A stretch of 64,000 nucleotides of DNA from Caballeronia sordidicola. GTDB taxonomy: Bacteria > Pseudomonadota > Gammaproteobacteria > Burkholderiales > Burkholderiaceae. Made by a program: the position numbers and the translations under genes. The notes beneath the pieces were generated by a model. The model made no database searches. It was not told the origin of the DNA and saw nothing but the letters and a program-made list of their open reading frames with translations. Each line of letters starts with the position of its first letter. The first letter of the stretch is position 1. Positions 53,835-63,132 of the stretch are shown here, in pieces. Location: assembly GCF_000729995.1 (NCBI RefSeq), contig NZ_JNFG01000006.1, forward strand, positions 62,001 to 126,000, read 5' to 3'.

Positions 53835-54410
53835 TTAACGTTTCACGGTTTGAGTGACTTCGTCCAAACGTACCTTCGTGTGAAATAGTCGACAGGCCAG
53901 CAGACTTCCCTGGTACGCCGCGAACAACGCACGCGCCGTGGCGTCAGGCTTTCCATTCACTCTCAATGTTTCTTGCTTCTCGCCTTCGGCCAGCACCTTT
54001 GCCAACCAGGTTTCGTTAGCTTTAAAGAAAGCTTGAACCGCATGACGGACGCCTTCGGGAAGCGATTCAATATCAGCGGCAAGCATCCCACAAAGGCAAA
54101 CCTGATCGCCCTCGCCCACAATTTTTCCAAACAGCTTTACATACCGGTCGAGCTTTTTCTCGGCGGAGGCGGAGCTGTCGATGGCGTAAATAGACGACAT
54201 GACATCCGCGCTGTACGTGTTCACCGCTTCGAGCACCAAATCTTCCTTCGACGGGAAGTAATAATGAATGCTCGACGTCTTCACGCCGACCAGCGTCGAC
54301 AAATCCCGATAACTGAAACCGTTGTAGCCGCGGGTCATCAGCAAAACCTGGGCGTGATCGAGCAATTGCTCGCGCACAGTGTTCTTGTCAGGGGTCTTGT
54401 CGGTAATCAT
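53835..54410 (-). CDS. TetR-family transcriptional repressor
   Basis: 191 residues. The N-terminal helix-turn-helix has LLMTRGYNGFSYRDLSTLVGVKTSSIHYYFPSKEDLV (in order, about residues 22-60), typical of TetR. The C-terminal ligand domain contains a Cys pair (DQVCLCGMLAADIESLPEGV), characteristic of a subgroup near AcrR/YxaF-like repressors, in which the Cys may sense electrophiles; this is inference. It sits on the same strand as the esterase, downstream of an own promoter that carries operator copy C, so autoregulation is likely. Confidence 0.9.
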   Translation of the reverse strand: MITDKTPDKNTVREQLLDHAQVLLMTRGYNGFSYRDLSTLVGVKTSSIHYYFPSKEDLVLEAVNTYSADVMSSIYAIDSSASAEKKLDRYVKLFGKIVGEGDQVCLCGMLAADIESLPEGVRHAVQAFFKANETWLAKVLAEGEKQETLRVNGKPDATARALFAAYQGSLLACRLFHTKVRLDEVTQTVKR

Positions 54411-54852
54411 TTCGGTTTTGGCTTGCTACTTTCGTAGGGTTGTTGCGCTCGTACCTCGTAGCGTAGAAACGACCCGATCAACTCACTCGGGCTCGCAGCG
54501 CCAATCTCAGGTACGTCGTTGGTTTGTCTTGCAATTCATCTTGTCATCGCGTTTTGCGTATTTCATCTTGTATCGCATGACATTAATTTATCTACTAGAA
54601 GATAGATAGTCAAGATCTTTGTACGTTTTTTCACCAGCTTTTCATCAACTTTTTTCCAGCTTTTCATCAGGGGGCATCCATTTTCCCCCTCTGGACTGTT
54701 CAGAAGGCACCCACAGTTCACGGGTATGTACCGATTTTTTGCGAATTACTGATTTGTACGTGGTTTGTGCGTGCTTCCTGGCCAGTAGGCGCACGCAAAG
54801 AAGCGGACCGCAGCCCGCTCCCAATCAGCGTGAGTTAGAGCAAGCAGAGAGC
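54411..54852. other. Intergenic region tetR-mnmA
   Basis: 442 bp. Holds the tetR promoter with operator copy C. Near the mnmA end, AGCGG (54802-54806) and CCGCT (54815-54819) form a short stem followed, on the minus strand, by TCTTT, a weak candidate terminator for mnmA. No gene is seen. Confidence 0.5.
54585..54613 (-). promoter_or_regulatory. tetR promoter with operator copy C in the spacer
   Basis: On the minus strand TTGACT (54613-54608) and TAAATT (54590-54585) are exactly 17 bp apart. The spacer is filled by the operator TATCTACTAGAAGATAGATA (54589-54608). Its right part is identical to copy B and its ends to copy A. The start would be near 54578, giving a leader of about 170 nt before tetR. 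Confidence 0.7.
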
Positions 54853-56004
54853 CTACCGCGCCGTGAGCAACGCGGCTCGCGCGTCCCGTCGCACAGGTTG
54901 CGCAGTCGCGGCCGATTCGATGATCCCGCCGCCCAGACAAACATCGCCCTGATAAAGCACGGCCGATTGTCCTGGCGTGACGGCCCATTGGGCATCGTCG
55001 AAACGGAGTTCGAAGCGGCCGTCTACGGGCCCCGATGCCCCCACCACGCAAGGTGCATCCGATTGCCGATACCGCGTCTTGGCTGCACAAACGGTGCCTT
55101 CGACCGGCGCGGCGCCCGCGACCCAACTGGTATTGCCGGCCACGAGCGAGTGCGACAGCAACCACGGATGGTCATGCCCCTGCACCACATACAGTGTGTT
55201 CGACGCCATGTCCTTCCCCGCGACGAACCACGGGTCGCCGCTGCCGTCCTTGCTGCCGCCGAGCCCGATACCTTTACGCTGACCGAACGTATAGAACGCC
55301 AGCCCGACATGCTCGCCGATCACTCGGCCATCAGGCGTTTTCATCGGACCGGGTTGCGTCGGCAGATAGCGGTTCAGGAACTCGCGAAACGGCCGTTCGC
55401 CGATAAAACAAATGCCGGTGGAATCCTTCTTGGCCGCGTTCGGCAAGCCAATCTGCGCCGCGATTTCGCGCACCTTCGTCTTGGGCATCTCGCCGAGAGG
55501 AAACAGCGTCTTAGACAACTGCGCCTGATTCAGCCGATGCAAAAAGTACGATTGATCCTTGGTCGAATCAGTAGCCTTCAACAGTTCGAACAGCCCGTCG
55601 CGCTCGCGCACGCGGGCGTAATGCCCCGTCGCGATGGTCTCGCCGCCCAGCGACATCGCGTGGTCGAGGAAGGCCTTGAACTTGATTTCGGCGTTGCACA
55701 GCACATCCGGATTCGGCGTACGGCCGGCCGAGTACTCCCGCAGGAACTCCGCGAACACGCGATCCTTGTATTCGGCGGCGAAGTTGACCGCTTCCACGTC
55801 GATACCGATCAGGTCCGCCACCGACACCACGTCGATCCAGTCCTGCCGCGTCGAGCAGTATTCGCTGTCGTCGTCATCTTCCCAGTTCTTCATGAACAGG
55901 CCGATTACGTCGTAGCCCTGCTCCTTGAGCAGCCATGCGGTGACCGACGAATCCACGCCGCCCGACATGCCCACCACGACTTTCTGTTTTCCGGCCTTGC
56001 TCAT
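54853..56004 (-). CDS. mnmA: tRNA-specific 2-thiouridylase
   Basis: MnmA thiolates U34 of Lys, Glu and Gln tRNAs. The 383-residue protein has the PP-loop [16 protein letters not shown] at about residue 11, the first catalytic Cys in [14 protein letters not shown] and the second in [12 protein letters not shown], all intact. It ends with a short Ala/Arg-rich tail. It follows nudJ by 13 bp on the same strand, a conserved pair in many proteobacteria. Confidence 0.95.
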   Translation of the reverse strand: MSKAGKQKVVVGMSGGVDSSVTAWLLKEQGYDVIGLFMKNWEDDDDSEYCSTRQDWIDVVSVADLIGIDVEAVNFAAEYKDRVFAEFLREYSAGRTPNPDVLCNAEIKFKAFLDHAMSLGGETIATGHYARVRERDGLFELLKATDSTKDQSYFLHRLNQAQLSKTLFPLGEMPKTKVREIAAQIGLPNAAKKDSTGICFIGERPFREFLNRYLPTQPGPMKTPDGRVIGEHVGLAFYTFGQRKGIGLGGSKDGSGDPWFVAGKDMASNTLYVVQGHDHPWLLSHSLVAGNTSWVAGAAPVEGTVCAAKTRYRQSDAPCVVGASGPVDGRFELRFDDAQWAVTPGQSAVLYQGDVCLGGGIIESAATAQPVRRDARAALLTAR

Positions 56005-56017
56005 TTTGATCTCTGCG

Positions 56018-56533
56018 TTACTGGCCTGAGGCTGATGAGTCCGAGCTCAAGCCCTCAACCTGCACCGGCGCGACCGAGTGCGTATGAATGAAGTCGAGCG
56101 GCACGCGCCGCCCGGCGAGGTAATGATCGAGACATTCCAGCACGGCGGGCGACCTGTGCCGGTCGGCGCATGTGCGCAATTCGTCGGCGGTAAGCCACAT
56201 GGCCCGCACGATGCCCGAGTCCAGCGTAATGCCGGGCACTTCGCCCGACGTCGTGCCGCAGAACGTAAACCGCAAATACGTGACCGACCTTCCCGGCCGC
56301 TCGAAGTGCGTGAGATACGTGCCGACAAGCGCCTGCGGCTCGAAACGGTGCGCGGTTTCCTCGAGCGTCTCGCGCTTCACGGCGTCGACGAGTGTTTCTC
56401 CGGCTTCCAGATGTCCGGCGGGCTGATTAATCTTGAGCCCGTCCGACGTGTGCTCCTCGATCACGAGAAAGCGCCCGTCCCGTTCCACAATTGCCGCGAC
56501 CGTCACGCGAGGTGTCCATCGTTCTGGTTTCAT
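56018..56533 (-). CDS. nudJ: NUDIX hydrolase, NudJ type
   Basis: 171 residues. The Nudix box is [20 protein letters not shown] with TAH after it, so the usual late Gly is Ala, as in other NudJ proteins. NudJ acts on nucleoside tri- and diphosphates and on the thiamine precursor HMP-PP. The start is [20 protein letters not shown], normal for the family. It is transcribed ahead of mnmA. Confidence 0.88.
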   Translation of the reverse strand: MKPERWTPRVTVAAIVERDGRFLVIEEHTSDGLKINQPAGHLEAGETLVDAVKRETLEETAHRFEPQALVGTYLTHFERPGRSVTYLRFTFCGTTSGEVPGITLDSGIVRAMWLTADELRTCADRHRSPAVLECLDHYLAGRRVPLDFIHTHSVAPVQVEGLSSDSSASGQ

Positions 56534-56757
56534 GGGACGCTATTTTACCGTTTTGCGCGTTTTTACGTCGCCCGCGGGGTGAGTGCACGTTGTTGCCCGA
56601 TGGCGTCATTTTTCGCGAATGTTTCGGTTACAGTGACGATCAGTCGCAAATAGCAGCTTAAACATCCGCTTAATCACGTGCACAGGCGTCTCCGCTTACA
56701 AGACACGAGCGACTGCACACGGCCAGATCAAAAACTAGAACGTGAGGAGGATTGAAG

Positions 56758-57909
56758 ATGCATATCGGAGTGCCTGCCGAAACGCGGGCGAACGAGGCGC
56801 GCGTCGCCGCCACGCCGGAGACGGTCAAGAAGCTCGTGTCGCAAGGTCACCGGGTCACGGTGCAGAGCGGCGCGGGTGTGCCAGCGAGTTATATCGACGA
56901 TGCCTACGCCGCTGCCGGCGCCGAGCTAGTCGATGCGAACACCGCGTTTGCCGCTGATCTCGTCCTCAAGGTTCATTCGCCCAACGAAGCCGAATTGCTG
57001 CTGCTGAAGTCCGGCGCGGTGATTGCCGGCATGCTCGATCCATTCAACGCCGAAAACAACGCGCGCCTGGCCGCATCCGGCATCACCGCGTTTGCATTGG
57101 AAGCCGCCCCGCGGACTACGCGGGCACAAAGCCTGGACGTGTTGTCGTCGCAGGCGAACATCGCCGGATACAAGGCTGTGCTGGTCGCGAGCAATATCTA
57201 TCAGCGCTTCATGCCGATGCTGATGACCGCCGCCGGCACCGTGAAAGCCGCGCGCGTGCTAGTGCTGGGTGCGGGCGTGGCGGGCTTGCAGGCTATCGCC
57301 ACGGCCAAGCGGCTTGGCGCGGTGATCGAAGCGTCCGATGTGCGTCCGGCCGTGAAGGAGCAGATCGAATCGCTGGGTGCGAAGTTCCTCGAAGTCCCCT
57401 ACGAAACCGATGAAGAGCGCGAAGCCGCGGTCGGCGTTGGCGGTTACGCGCGTCCCATGCCGCCAAGCTGGCTCGCGCGGCAATCCGTGCTGGTGGCCGA
57501 ACGTGCAAAACAAGCCGATATCGTCATCGCGACCGCGCTGATTCCCGGACGCCCCGCGCCTACTTTGATCGCGGCGGAAACCGTTCAGCAGATGAAACCG
57601 GGCTCGGTCATCGTCGATCTGGCTGCCGGACGCGGTCCTGAATTCGAAGGCCGGCGCGGCGGCAATTGTCCGCTCACTGAAGTCGATCAGGTCGTGATGA
57701 AGCACGGCGTGCATCTGGTTGGCTACACCAATCTCGCTTCGATGGTCGCCACCGATGCTTCCGCCCTCTACGCCCGCAACCTGCTTGATTTCATCAAGCT
57801 GATTGTGACGAAGGAAGGGACGCTGAACATCGATATGGCCGACGACATTGTCGCCGCGACGCTCCTGTGCCGCGACGGCCAGGTCACGCGCGGGATAAAA
57901 GGAGACTGA
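56758..57909 (+). CDS. pntAA: NAD(P) transhydrogenase subunit alpha part 1 (NAD-binding domain I)
   Basis: 383 residues with the alanine dehydrogenase/PNT fold: [20 protein letters not shown] at the start, [20 protein letters not shown] for NAD, and [20 protein letters not shown]. The start is ATG 56758, 7 nt after GAGGAGG; a TTG two codons earlier is possible. The alpha subunit is split here into two genes (pntAA and pntAB), as in Rhodospirillum and many betaproteobacteria. The enzyme uses the proton gradient to make NADPH from NADH. Confidence 0.95.
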   Translation: MHIGVPAETRANEARVAATPETVKKLVSQGHRVTVQSGAGVPASYIDDAYAAAGAELVDANTAFAADLVLKVHSPNEAELLLLKSGAVIAGMLDPFNAENNARLAASGITAFALEAAPRTTRAQSLDVLSSQANIAGYKAVLVASNIYQRFMPMLMTAAGTVKAARVLVLGAGVAGLQAIATAKRLGAVIEASDVRPAVKEQIESLGAKFLEVPYETDEEREAAVGVGGYARPMPPSWLARQSVLVAERAKQADIVIATALIPGRPAPTLIAAETVQQMKPGSVIVDLAAGRGPEFEGRRGGNCPLTEVDQVVMKHGVHLVGYTNLASMVATDASALYARNLLDFIKLIVTKEGTLNIDMADDIVAATLLCRDGQVTRGIKGD

Positions 57910-57910
57910 C

Positions 57911-58240
57911 ATGGAACTGGTAAATCACACGGTCATCAACCTGATCATCTTCGTGCTGGCGATCTACGTTGGCTATCACGTGGTGTGGAACGTCACGCCA
58001 GCGTTGCACACGCCTTTGATGGCGGTGACAAACGCCATTTCGGCGATCGTGATTGTCGGCGCGATGCTCGCAGCCGGCTTGACGATTGGCGATGCAGGCA
58101 AGTTCTTCGGCACGCTCGCGGTGTTGTTGGCAGCGGTCAATGTGTTCGGCGGCTTCCTGGTCACGCGGCGAATGCTCGAGATGTTCAAGAAGAAAGCGCC
58201 CAAGCAAATCACCCACGCTTCGAAGGGGGCCGCGCAATGA
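57911..58240 (+). CDS. pntAB: NAD(P) transhydrogenase subunit alpha part 2 (membrane part)
   Basis: 109 residues, nearly all membrane: three helices ([47 protein letters not shown]) and a basic tail with [12 protein letters not shown]. It lies one base after the pntAA stop and overlaps pntB by 4 bp (ATGA), a fully coupled operon. Confidence 0.94.
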   Translation: MELVNHTVINLIIFVLAIYVGYHVVWNVTPALHTPLMAVTNAISAIVIVGAMLAAGLTIGDAGKFFGTLAVLLAAVNVFGGFLVTRRMLEMFKKKAPKQITHASKGAAQ

Positions 58241-59679
58241 GCATGAGCGTTGTCACTCTCCTGTATCTCATCGCCTCGGTGTGTTTTATCCAGGCGCTCA
58301 AAGGGCTGTCGAATCCGAAGACCGCGCGCATCGGCAATACGTTCGGCATGGCCGGAATGGCGATCGCGATTCTCACGACCATCGCGTTGATCGTGAAGCA
58401 GGCTTCGGCGCTGGGATCGGATCTGTCGCTGGGCTTAGGTTTGCTGTTCGGGGCGCTCGTGGTCGGCGGTGCGGTTGGTGCGTATGTCGCGGCGAAAGTC
58501 GAGATGACGAAGATGCCCGAACTGGTCGCCGCGATGCACTCGCTGATCGGTCTGGCGGCGGTGTGTATTGCGTACGCCGTTGTTTCGGAACCCTCAGCGT
58601 TTGGTCTTGCGGCATTGGGTGAACCGATTCCCGTGGGCAATCGCGTGGAATTGTTTATCGGCACGTTCGTGGGCGCGATCACGTTTTCCGGTTCGGTGAT
58701 TGCGTTCGGGAAGCTGTCGGGTAAGTACCAGTTCCGCTTGTTCAAGGGCGCGCCGGTCGTGTATCCCGGCCAGCACATGATCAACCTGCTGCTCGCCCTC
58801 GCGATGCTCGGATTCGGCATTATCTTCATGCTGACGCAGTCTTGGCTGCCGTTCGTCATCATGACGGCGATCGCGTTCGCGCTCGGCGTGCTGATCATTA
58901 TCCCGATCGGCGGCGCGGATATGCCGGTGGTCGTGTCGATGCTCAACTCATATTCGGGTTGGGCGGCAGCGGGTATCGGCTTCTCGCTGAATAACCCGAT
59001 GCTGATTATTGCCGGGTCGCTGGTGGGTTCGTCGGGTGCGATTCTGTCGTACATCATGTGCCGCGCGATGAACCGTTCGTTCTTCAACGTGTTGTTGGGC
59101 GGGTTCGGTAACGAAGGCGGTGCGGCGGCAACGGGCGGTGCGCAAGAGCAACGTCCGGTGAAATCCGGTTCCGCCGATGACGCCGCGTTCATGCTCGGCA
59201 ATGCGGAAACGGTAGTGATCGTGCCGGGTTACGGACTGGCCGTGGCGCGCGCTCAACACGCGTTGAAGGAACTCACCGATAAGCTGATCGAGAAAGGCAT
59301 CGACGTGAAGTACGCGATTCACCCGGTGGCTGGGCGGATGCCTGGGCATATGAACGTGTTGCTGGCTGAAGCCGAGGTGGACTATGAATTGGTCCACGAG
59401 ATGGAGGACATCAACGGCGAGTTTCAGCAGACGGACGTGGTGCTGGTGCTGGGGGCGAATGACGTGGTGAACCCGGCGGCTAAAACTGATCCGAAATCGG
59501 TGATTGCGGGCATGCCGATTCTGGAGGCGTATCGGGCGAAGACGATCATCGTGAATAAACGGTCCATGGCGGCGGGGTATGCCGGACTGGATAATGAACT
59601 GTTCTACATGGACAAGACGATGATGGTTTTCGGGGACGCGAAGAAGGTGATCGAGGATATGGTGAAGGCGGTGGAGTGA
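58237..59679 (+). CDS. pntB: NAD(P) transhydrogenase subunit beta
   Basis: 480 residues. About nine membrane helices of domain II come first, including [20 protein letters not shown], followed by the NADP-binding domain III with [40 protein letters not shown] and [17 protein letters not shown] 58237 overlaps the pntAB stop, which also fixes the start against longer frames upstream. The next ORF starts 8 bp after its stop. Confidence 0.95.
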   Translation: MSMSVVTLLYLIASVCFIQALKGLSNPKTARIGNTFGMAGMAIAILTTIALIVKQASALGSDLSLGLGLLFGALVVGGAVGAYVAAKVEMTKMPELVAAMHSLIGLAAVCIAYAVVSEPSAFGLAALGEPIPVGNRVELFIGTFVGAITFSGSVIAFGKLSGKYQFRLFKGAPVVYPGQHMINLLLALAMLGFGIIFMLTQSWLPFVIMTAIAFALGVLIIIPIGGADMPVVVSMLNSYSGWAAAGIGFSLNNPMLIIAGSLVGSSGAILSYIMCRAMNRSFFNVLLGGFGNEGGAAATGGAQEQRPVKSGSADDAAFMLGNAETVVIVPGYGLAVARAQHALKELTDKLIEKGIDVKYAIHPVAGRMPGHMNVLLAEAEVDYELVHEMEDINGEFQQTDVVLVLGANDVVNPAAKTDPKSVIAGMPILEAYRAKTIIVNKRSMAAGYAGLDNELFYMDKTMMVFGDAKKVIEDMVKAVE

Positions 59680-59687
59680 GGTTGGTG

Positions 59688-59849
59688 ATGTCGATGGAAG
59701 AGTACGAGTCGATCATGAACGAACGTGAGGATCGTCGCATTGAGGCCATAGCTTGCGCTCGGTTAGCTACCTTCGATGAAACCACGACGATTTCTCATGG
59801 CGACATGCTCGCTCATTTTGAAGTTGTGGCTGACGGGTTGCGCGATTGA
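59688..59849 (+). CDS. Small acidic protein resembling the C-terminal half of a Phd-type antitoxin (53 aa)
   Basis: The peptide starts MSMEEYESIMNEREDRRIEA and ends LRD. The phrase LVMSMEEYESI with the preceding in-frame codons (AGG TTG GTG) resembles the end of the DNA-binding domain of Phd/RelB antitoxins (VLSxEEYE), and the remainder is like their toxin-binding tail. The DNA-binding half is missing, cut off by the pntB stop, so it is either a decayed antitoxin or a short tail-only protein. There is GAGGTTGG before the ATG. A tyrosine-phosphatase-like gene follows 50 bp downstream. Confidence 0.5.
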   Translation: MSMEEYESIMNEREDRRIEAIACARLATFDETTTISHGDMLAHFEVVADGLRD

Positions 59850-59899
59850 ACATCGTGGAAACCGTCAGCTGCTGCTCGATTGTCGTTAAAAGATAATCG

Positions 59900-60223
59900 A
59901 TGCGAGCACTCTTCCTATGCAGCAGAAATCGCTTGAGAAGCCCGACGGCTGAGCAGGTGTTTTCGTCGTGGCCCGGTGTCGAGACGGATTCGGCCGGCTT
60001 GGCGTCCGATGCGGCGACGCCGCTCGAGCCAGAGCAAATAAAGTGGGCGGACGTGCTGTTCGTCATGGAACGACGGCACAAGGTCAAACTGACGAAGAAA
60101 TTCGGTCGATATTTGAACGGCAAACGGATTGTGTGTCTGGATATCCCGGATAAGTATGAGTTCATGGACCCGGAATTAGTTGGGCTATTGGAGCGAAAGG
60201 CCGGAAGATTTATGCGTTCATGA
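59900..60223 (+). CDS. Low-molecular-weight protein tyrosine phosphatase-like protein
   Basis: 107 residues. It begins MRALFLCSRNRLRSPTAEQVF, containing the phosphatase P-loop CX5RS (Cys 7 to Ser 14). The rest follows the predicted-phosphatase family (COG4551 as I recall it): ETDSAGLASDAATPL, KWADVLFVMERRHK, and the C-terminal LDIPDKYEFMDPELVGLL with likely acid residues. It is shorter than classical low-molecular-weight phosphatases (about 150 residues). Function is unknown. It has no good ribosome site, and its GC is lower than the neighbours, suggesting transfer. Confidence 0.82.
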   Translation: MRALFLCSRNRLRSPTAEQVFSSWPGVETDSAGLASDAATPLEPEQIKWADVLFVMERRHKVKLTKKFGRYLNGKRIVCLDIPDKYEFMDPELVGLLERKAGRFMRS

Positions 60224-60365
60224 GGATCTATTTCGGCGCTACGGTGTTACTTGCCGCATAACGTAACCGCCGTCGGCTACAAGCACGCCATTTGCCAGTC
60301 TCATCAAGCTGAGCCCCTCCCCCGCGTACAATATCCCCCTTCGATTCCCAAAAAAGCACCGCCCC

Positions 60366-61694
60366 ATGGCCACTACTTTCCTTTTCGACTGGTTTGTCCC
60401 CTGCCCGCGCGGTCTCGAGGCCCCGCTTGCGGCCGAACTCGGCGAAATCGGGGCGAAGCATGTAGATGGCTCGCAATTCAGAACCGGCAAGGAAGTCCCC
60501 GGCGGCGTGCATTTCCGCGGTAGCTGGGCCGCCGGCATGGCGGCCAACCTGCATTCGCGCATCGCCAGCCGCGTTTTGCTGAAACTGGCCCAAGGCCCGT
60601 ATCGCAGCGAACACGACATCTACGAACTCGCGTATCAGCAACAATGGGAAAAGTGGTTCTCGCCGAATGAAACCATTCGCGTCGATATCACCGCGATCAA
60701 ATCCCCTTTGCGCAGCCTCGAATTCGCGACCCTGCGCGTGAAGGATGCCGTGTGCGACCGCTTGCGCGAATTGACGGGCAACCGCCCAAGCGTCGACACA
60801 GCGCAACCCGACGTCCGCGTCTTCGCGTTCCTGACGCTGAACGAATGTACGCTCTACCTCGACACCTCCGGCGATCCGCTCTTCAAACGCGGCTGGCGAC
60901 TCGACAAGGGCGCCGCGCCCTTGCGGGAAAACCTCGCCGCCGGAATCTTGCGCCTGACCGGCTGGACGCCCGGCACACCGCTGTTCGATCCGATGTGCGG
61001 TAGCGGCACCTTCCTAGCCGAAGCCGCGCAGGTCGCGCTGAACATTGCGCCGGGTGTTGACCGCGGTTTCGGCTTCGAAAAGCTGAAGCAATACGACGTG
61101 AACGCATGGCAAAAGCTGAAAGGCGCAGCCGTCGATGCCAAACGCGCCGCGCAGTCATCGCGTGCGGACATCCAGATCTACGGCAGCGACATTTCCGGCG
61201 ATATGCTCGACAAGGCCTACGCGAACCTGGAACGCGCGGGTTTGCCGGAACTATCGTTGAAACAAATCGATGCCCGCCACATGACACCGCCGTCGGACAC
61301 GCCCGGCATTCTGGTCGCGAATCCGCCGTATGGCGAACGGATTGAAGTACGCGGACGCGGCCCGCGCGGCGAACTTCGCGAACCGAAAAATCGTGGCCGC
61401 GATGAAGACGAAGAAGCGTTCCACCGCGCTCAACCCGATCCGGCCGATCAGGAATTCTTCATCTCGTTTGGCAACGCACTCAAGCAGCGCTTTCCGGGAT
61501 GGCGCGCGTACGTGCTGACATCGGATCGAAAACTGCCGGGCATGCTGCGACTGCGTGAATCTACAAAAACGCCGCTCTTCAACGGCGCGCTCGAGTGCCG
61601 CCTGTTCCGCTTCGACCTGATCGCCGGCAGCGTACGGAATCGGCCGGCAGCAGCCCAACCCGCCGCAGATCAAGCGCCCGACGCGAAGGAGTGA
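60366..61694 (+). CDS. rlmL: THUMP-domain class I rRNA methyltransferase (RlmL N-terminal type)
   Basis: 442 residues. A THUMP domain occupies about residues 10-165, then a Rossmann methyltransferase domain: LFDPMCGSGTFLAEAA (SAM binding) and VANPPYGERIEVR (NPPY catalytic motif for guanine N2). It corresponds to the m2G2445 half of Escherichia coli RlmKL; the m7G2069 half is absent, which is usual outside gammaproteobacteria. A stretch around residues 330-355 (RGRGPRGELREPKNRGRDED) is an insertion of charged residues. The specific target is inferred from the family. Confidence 0.88.
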   Translation: MATTFLFDWFVPCPRGLEAPLAAELGEIGAKHVDGSQFRTGKEVPGGVHFRGSWAAGMAANLHSRIASRVLLKLAQGPYRSEHDIYELAYQQQWEKWFSPNETIRVDITAIKSPLRSLEFATLRVKDAVCDRLRELTGNRPSVDTAQPDVRVFAFLTLNECTLYLDTSGDPLFKRGWRLDKGAAPLRENLAAGILRLTGWTPGTPLFDPMCGSGTFLAEAAQVALNIAPGVDRGFGFEKLKQYDVNAWQKLKGAAVDAKRAAQSSRADIQIYGSDISGDMLDKAYANLERAGLPELSLKQIDARHMTPPSDTPGILVANPPYGERIEVRGRGPRGELREPKNRGRDEDEEAFHRAQPDPADQEFFISFGNALKQRFPGWRAYVLTSDRKLPGMLRLRESTKTPLFNGALECRLFRFDLIAGSVRNRPAAAQPAADQAPDAKE

Positions 61695-61725
61695 AGCATC
61701 GCGGAGGCGGCGCTACAATCGCTGA

Positions 61726-63132
61726 ATGAACTCATCGACTGAAGCCCAATCCTTATTAGCCGTCGACGTCTACCGCAACCGCCGTGACCGTGTCCTCGCG
61801 GCGCTGCGGGAATCGGGCGGCGGCGTGGCAATCATTCCGACTGCGCGTGAAGTCATGCGCAACCGCGACGCCGATTACCCGTTCCGCCACGACAGCTACT
61901 TCTATTACCTGACGGGCTTCACGGAACCGGAAGCAACGCTGGTCCTCAATGCCAGCGCCGACGCAGACGATCCCGCAGCCATCCTGTTCTGCCGCGAGAA
62001 GAACGCCGAACGCGAAACCTGGGAAGGTTTCCGCTACGGCCCTGAAGGCGCACGCCTCGCGTTCGGTTTCGACGCGACGTTCCCCATCGATCAGCTCAAC
62101 ACGGAAATGCCCCGCCTGCTCGCCGATAACCCCGCGCTGCACTACGCGCTCGGCAGTTCCGCCGAACTCGACGAGCAGGTTCGCGGCTGGCTCGCGGCGG
62201 TTCGGGCACAGAGCCGGATCGGCGTGAAAGCACCCACGAAAGCGATCGATTTGCTGCCAGTACTCGACGAAATGCGCCTCATCAAAGACGCGCACGAACT
62301 TCAGATCATGCGGCGCGCAGGCACGATCTCGGCCGAAGCGCACCGGCGCGCGATGCAAACCTGCCGCCCCGGCATGCACGAATACGAAATCGAAGCCGAG
62401 CTGCTTTACACGTTCCGCCGACGCGGCGCGCAAGCGCCCGCTTACGGCACGATCGTCGCGGCCGGCGCAAATGCCTGCACGCTGCACTACCCGGCGGGCA
62501 ACACGATCGTGCGCGAGGGCGACTTGGTCCTGATCGACGCCGCGTGCGAGCTCGACGGCTACGCGTCCGACATCACGCGCACGTTTCCGGCGAGCGGGCA
62601 GTTCACATCGGCGCAAAGGGAAATCTACGATATCGTGCTGGCCGCGCAATACGCCGCCGTCGACGCCACCCGCGCAGGCGTCAGTTTCGACGCGCCGCAC
62701 GAAGCCGCAGTCCGTGTGTTGTCGCAGGGCTTGCTGGACACGGGGATCATCGACCGCAACAAATTCGCCACCGTGGACGATGTCATCGCCGAGCGGGCTT
62801 ATCAGCGCTTCTACATGCATCGGACAAGCCACTGGCTCGGCATGGACGTGCACGATGCCGGCGATTATCGCGACGCCCATGCGCAACTCGACGACCAGGG
62901 CGCACGCGCGTGGCGCACCTTGCAGGCGGGCATGACGCTGACCATCGAGCCGGGTTTGTACATTCGCGCAGCTGAAGATGTACCCGAACGGTACGCGAAC
63001 ACCGGTATCCGGATTGAGGACGACGCCATCGTCACAGCCAATGGCTGCGAGTTGATGACGCGGGAAGTGCCAGTAGATGCCGACGAAATCGAAGCCTTGA
63101 TGCGCGACGCGCAAACGCCAGATGCAAATTGA
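61726..63132 (+). CDS. pepP: Xaa-Pro aminopeptidase (aminopeptidase P)
   Basis: 468 residues. N-terminal creatinase-like domain with YPFRHDSYFYYLTGFTEPEA, then the pita-bread metalloprotease domain. Dimanganese ligands are visible: two Asp in LIDAACELDGYASDITR, His in MHRTSHWLGMDVHDAG, Glu in TLTIEPGLYI and Glu in GIRIEDDAIV. It removes N-terminal residues before proline. The stop overlaps the following ubiH-like start by 11 bp, as in the known pepP-ubiH pairing. Confidence 0.95.
   Translation: MNSSTEAQSLLAVDVYRNRRDRVLAALRESGGGVAIIPTAREVMRNRDADYPFRHDSYFYYLTGFTEPEATLVLNASADADDPAAILFCREKNAERETWEGFRYGPEGARLAFGFDATFPIDQLNTEMPRLLADNPALHYALGSSAELDEQVRGWLAAVRAQSRIGVKAPTKAIDLLPVLDEMRLIKDAHELQIMRRAGTISAEAHRRAMQTCRPGMHEYEIEAELLYTFRRRGAQAPAYGTIVAAGANACTLHYPAGNTIVREGDLVLIDAACELDGYASDITRTFPASGQFTSAQREIYDIVLAAQYAAVDATRAGVSFDAPHEAAVRVLSQGLLDTGIIDRNKFATVDDVIAERAYQRFYMHRTSHWLGMDVHDAGDYRDAHAQLDDQGARAWRTLQAGMTLTIEPGLYIRAAEDVPERYANTGIRIEDDAIVTANGCELMTREVPVDADEIEALMRDAQTPDAN

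Noticed and set aside
61756..63114. 452-codon open frame on minus within pepP
   Set aside because: Antisense shadow of pepP, whose metal ligands are all present on the plus strand.
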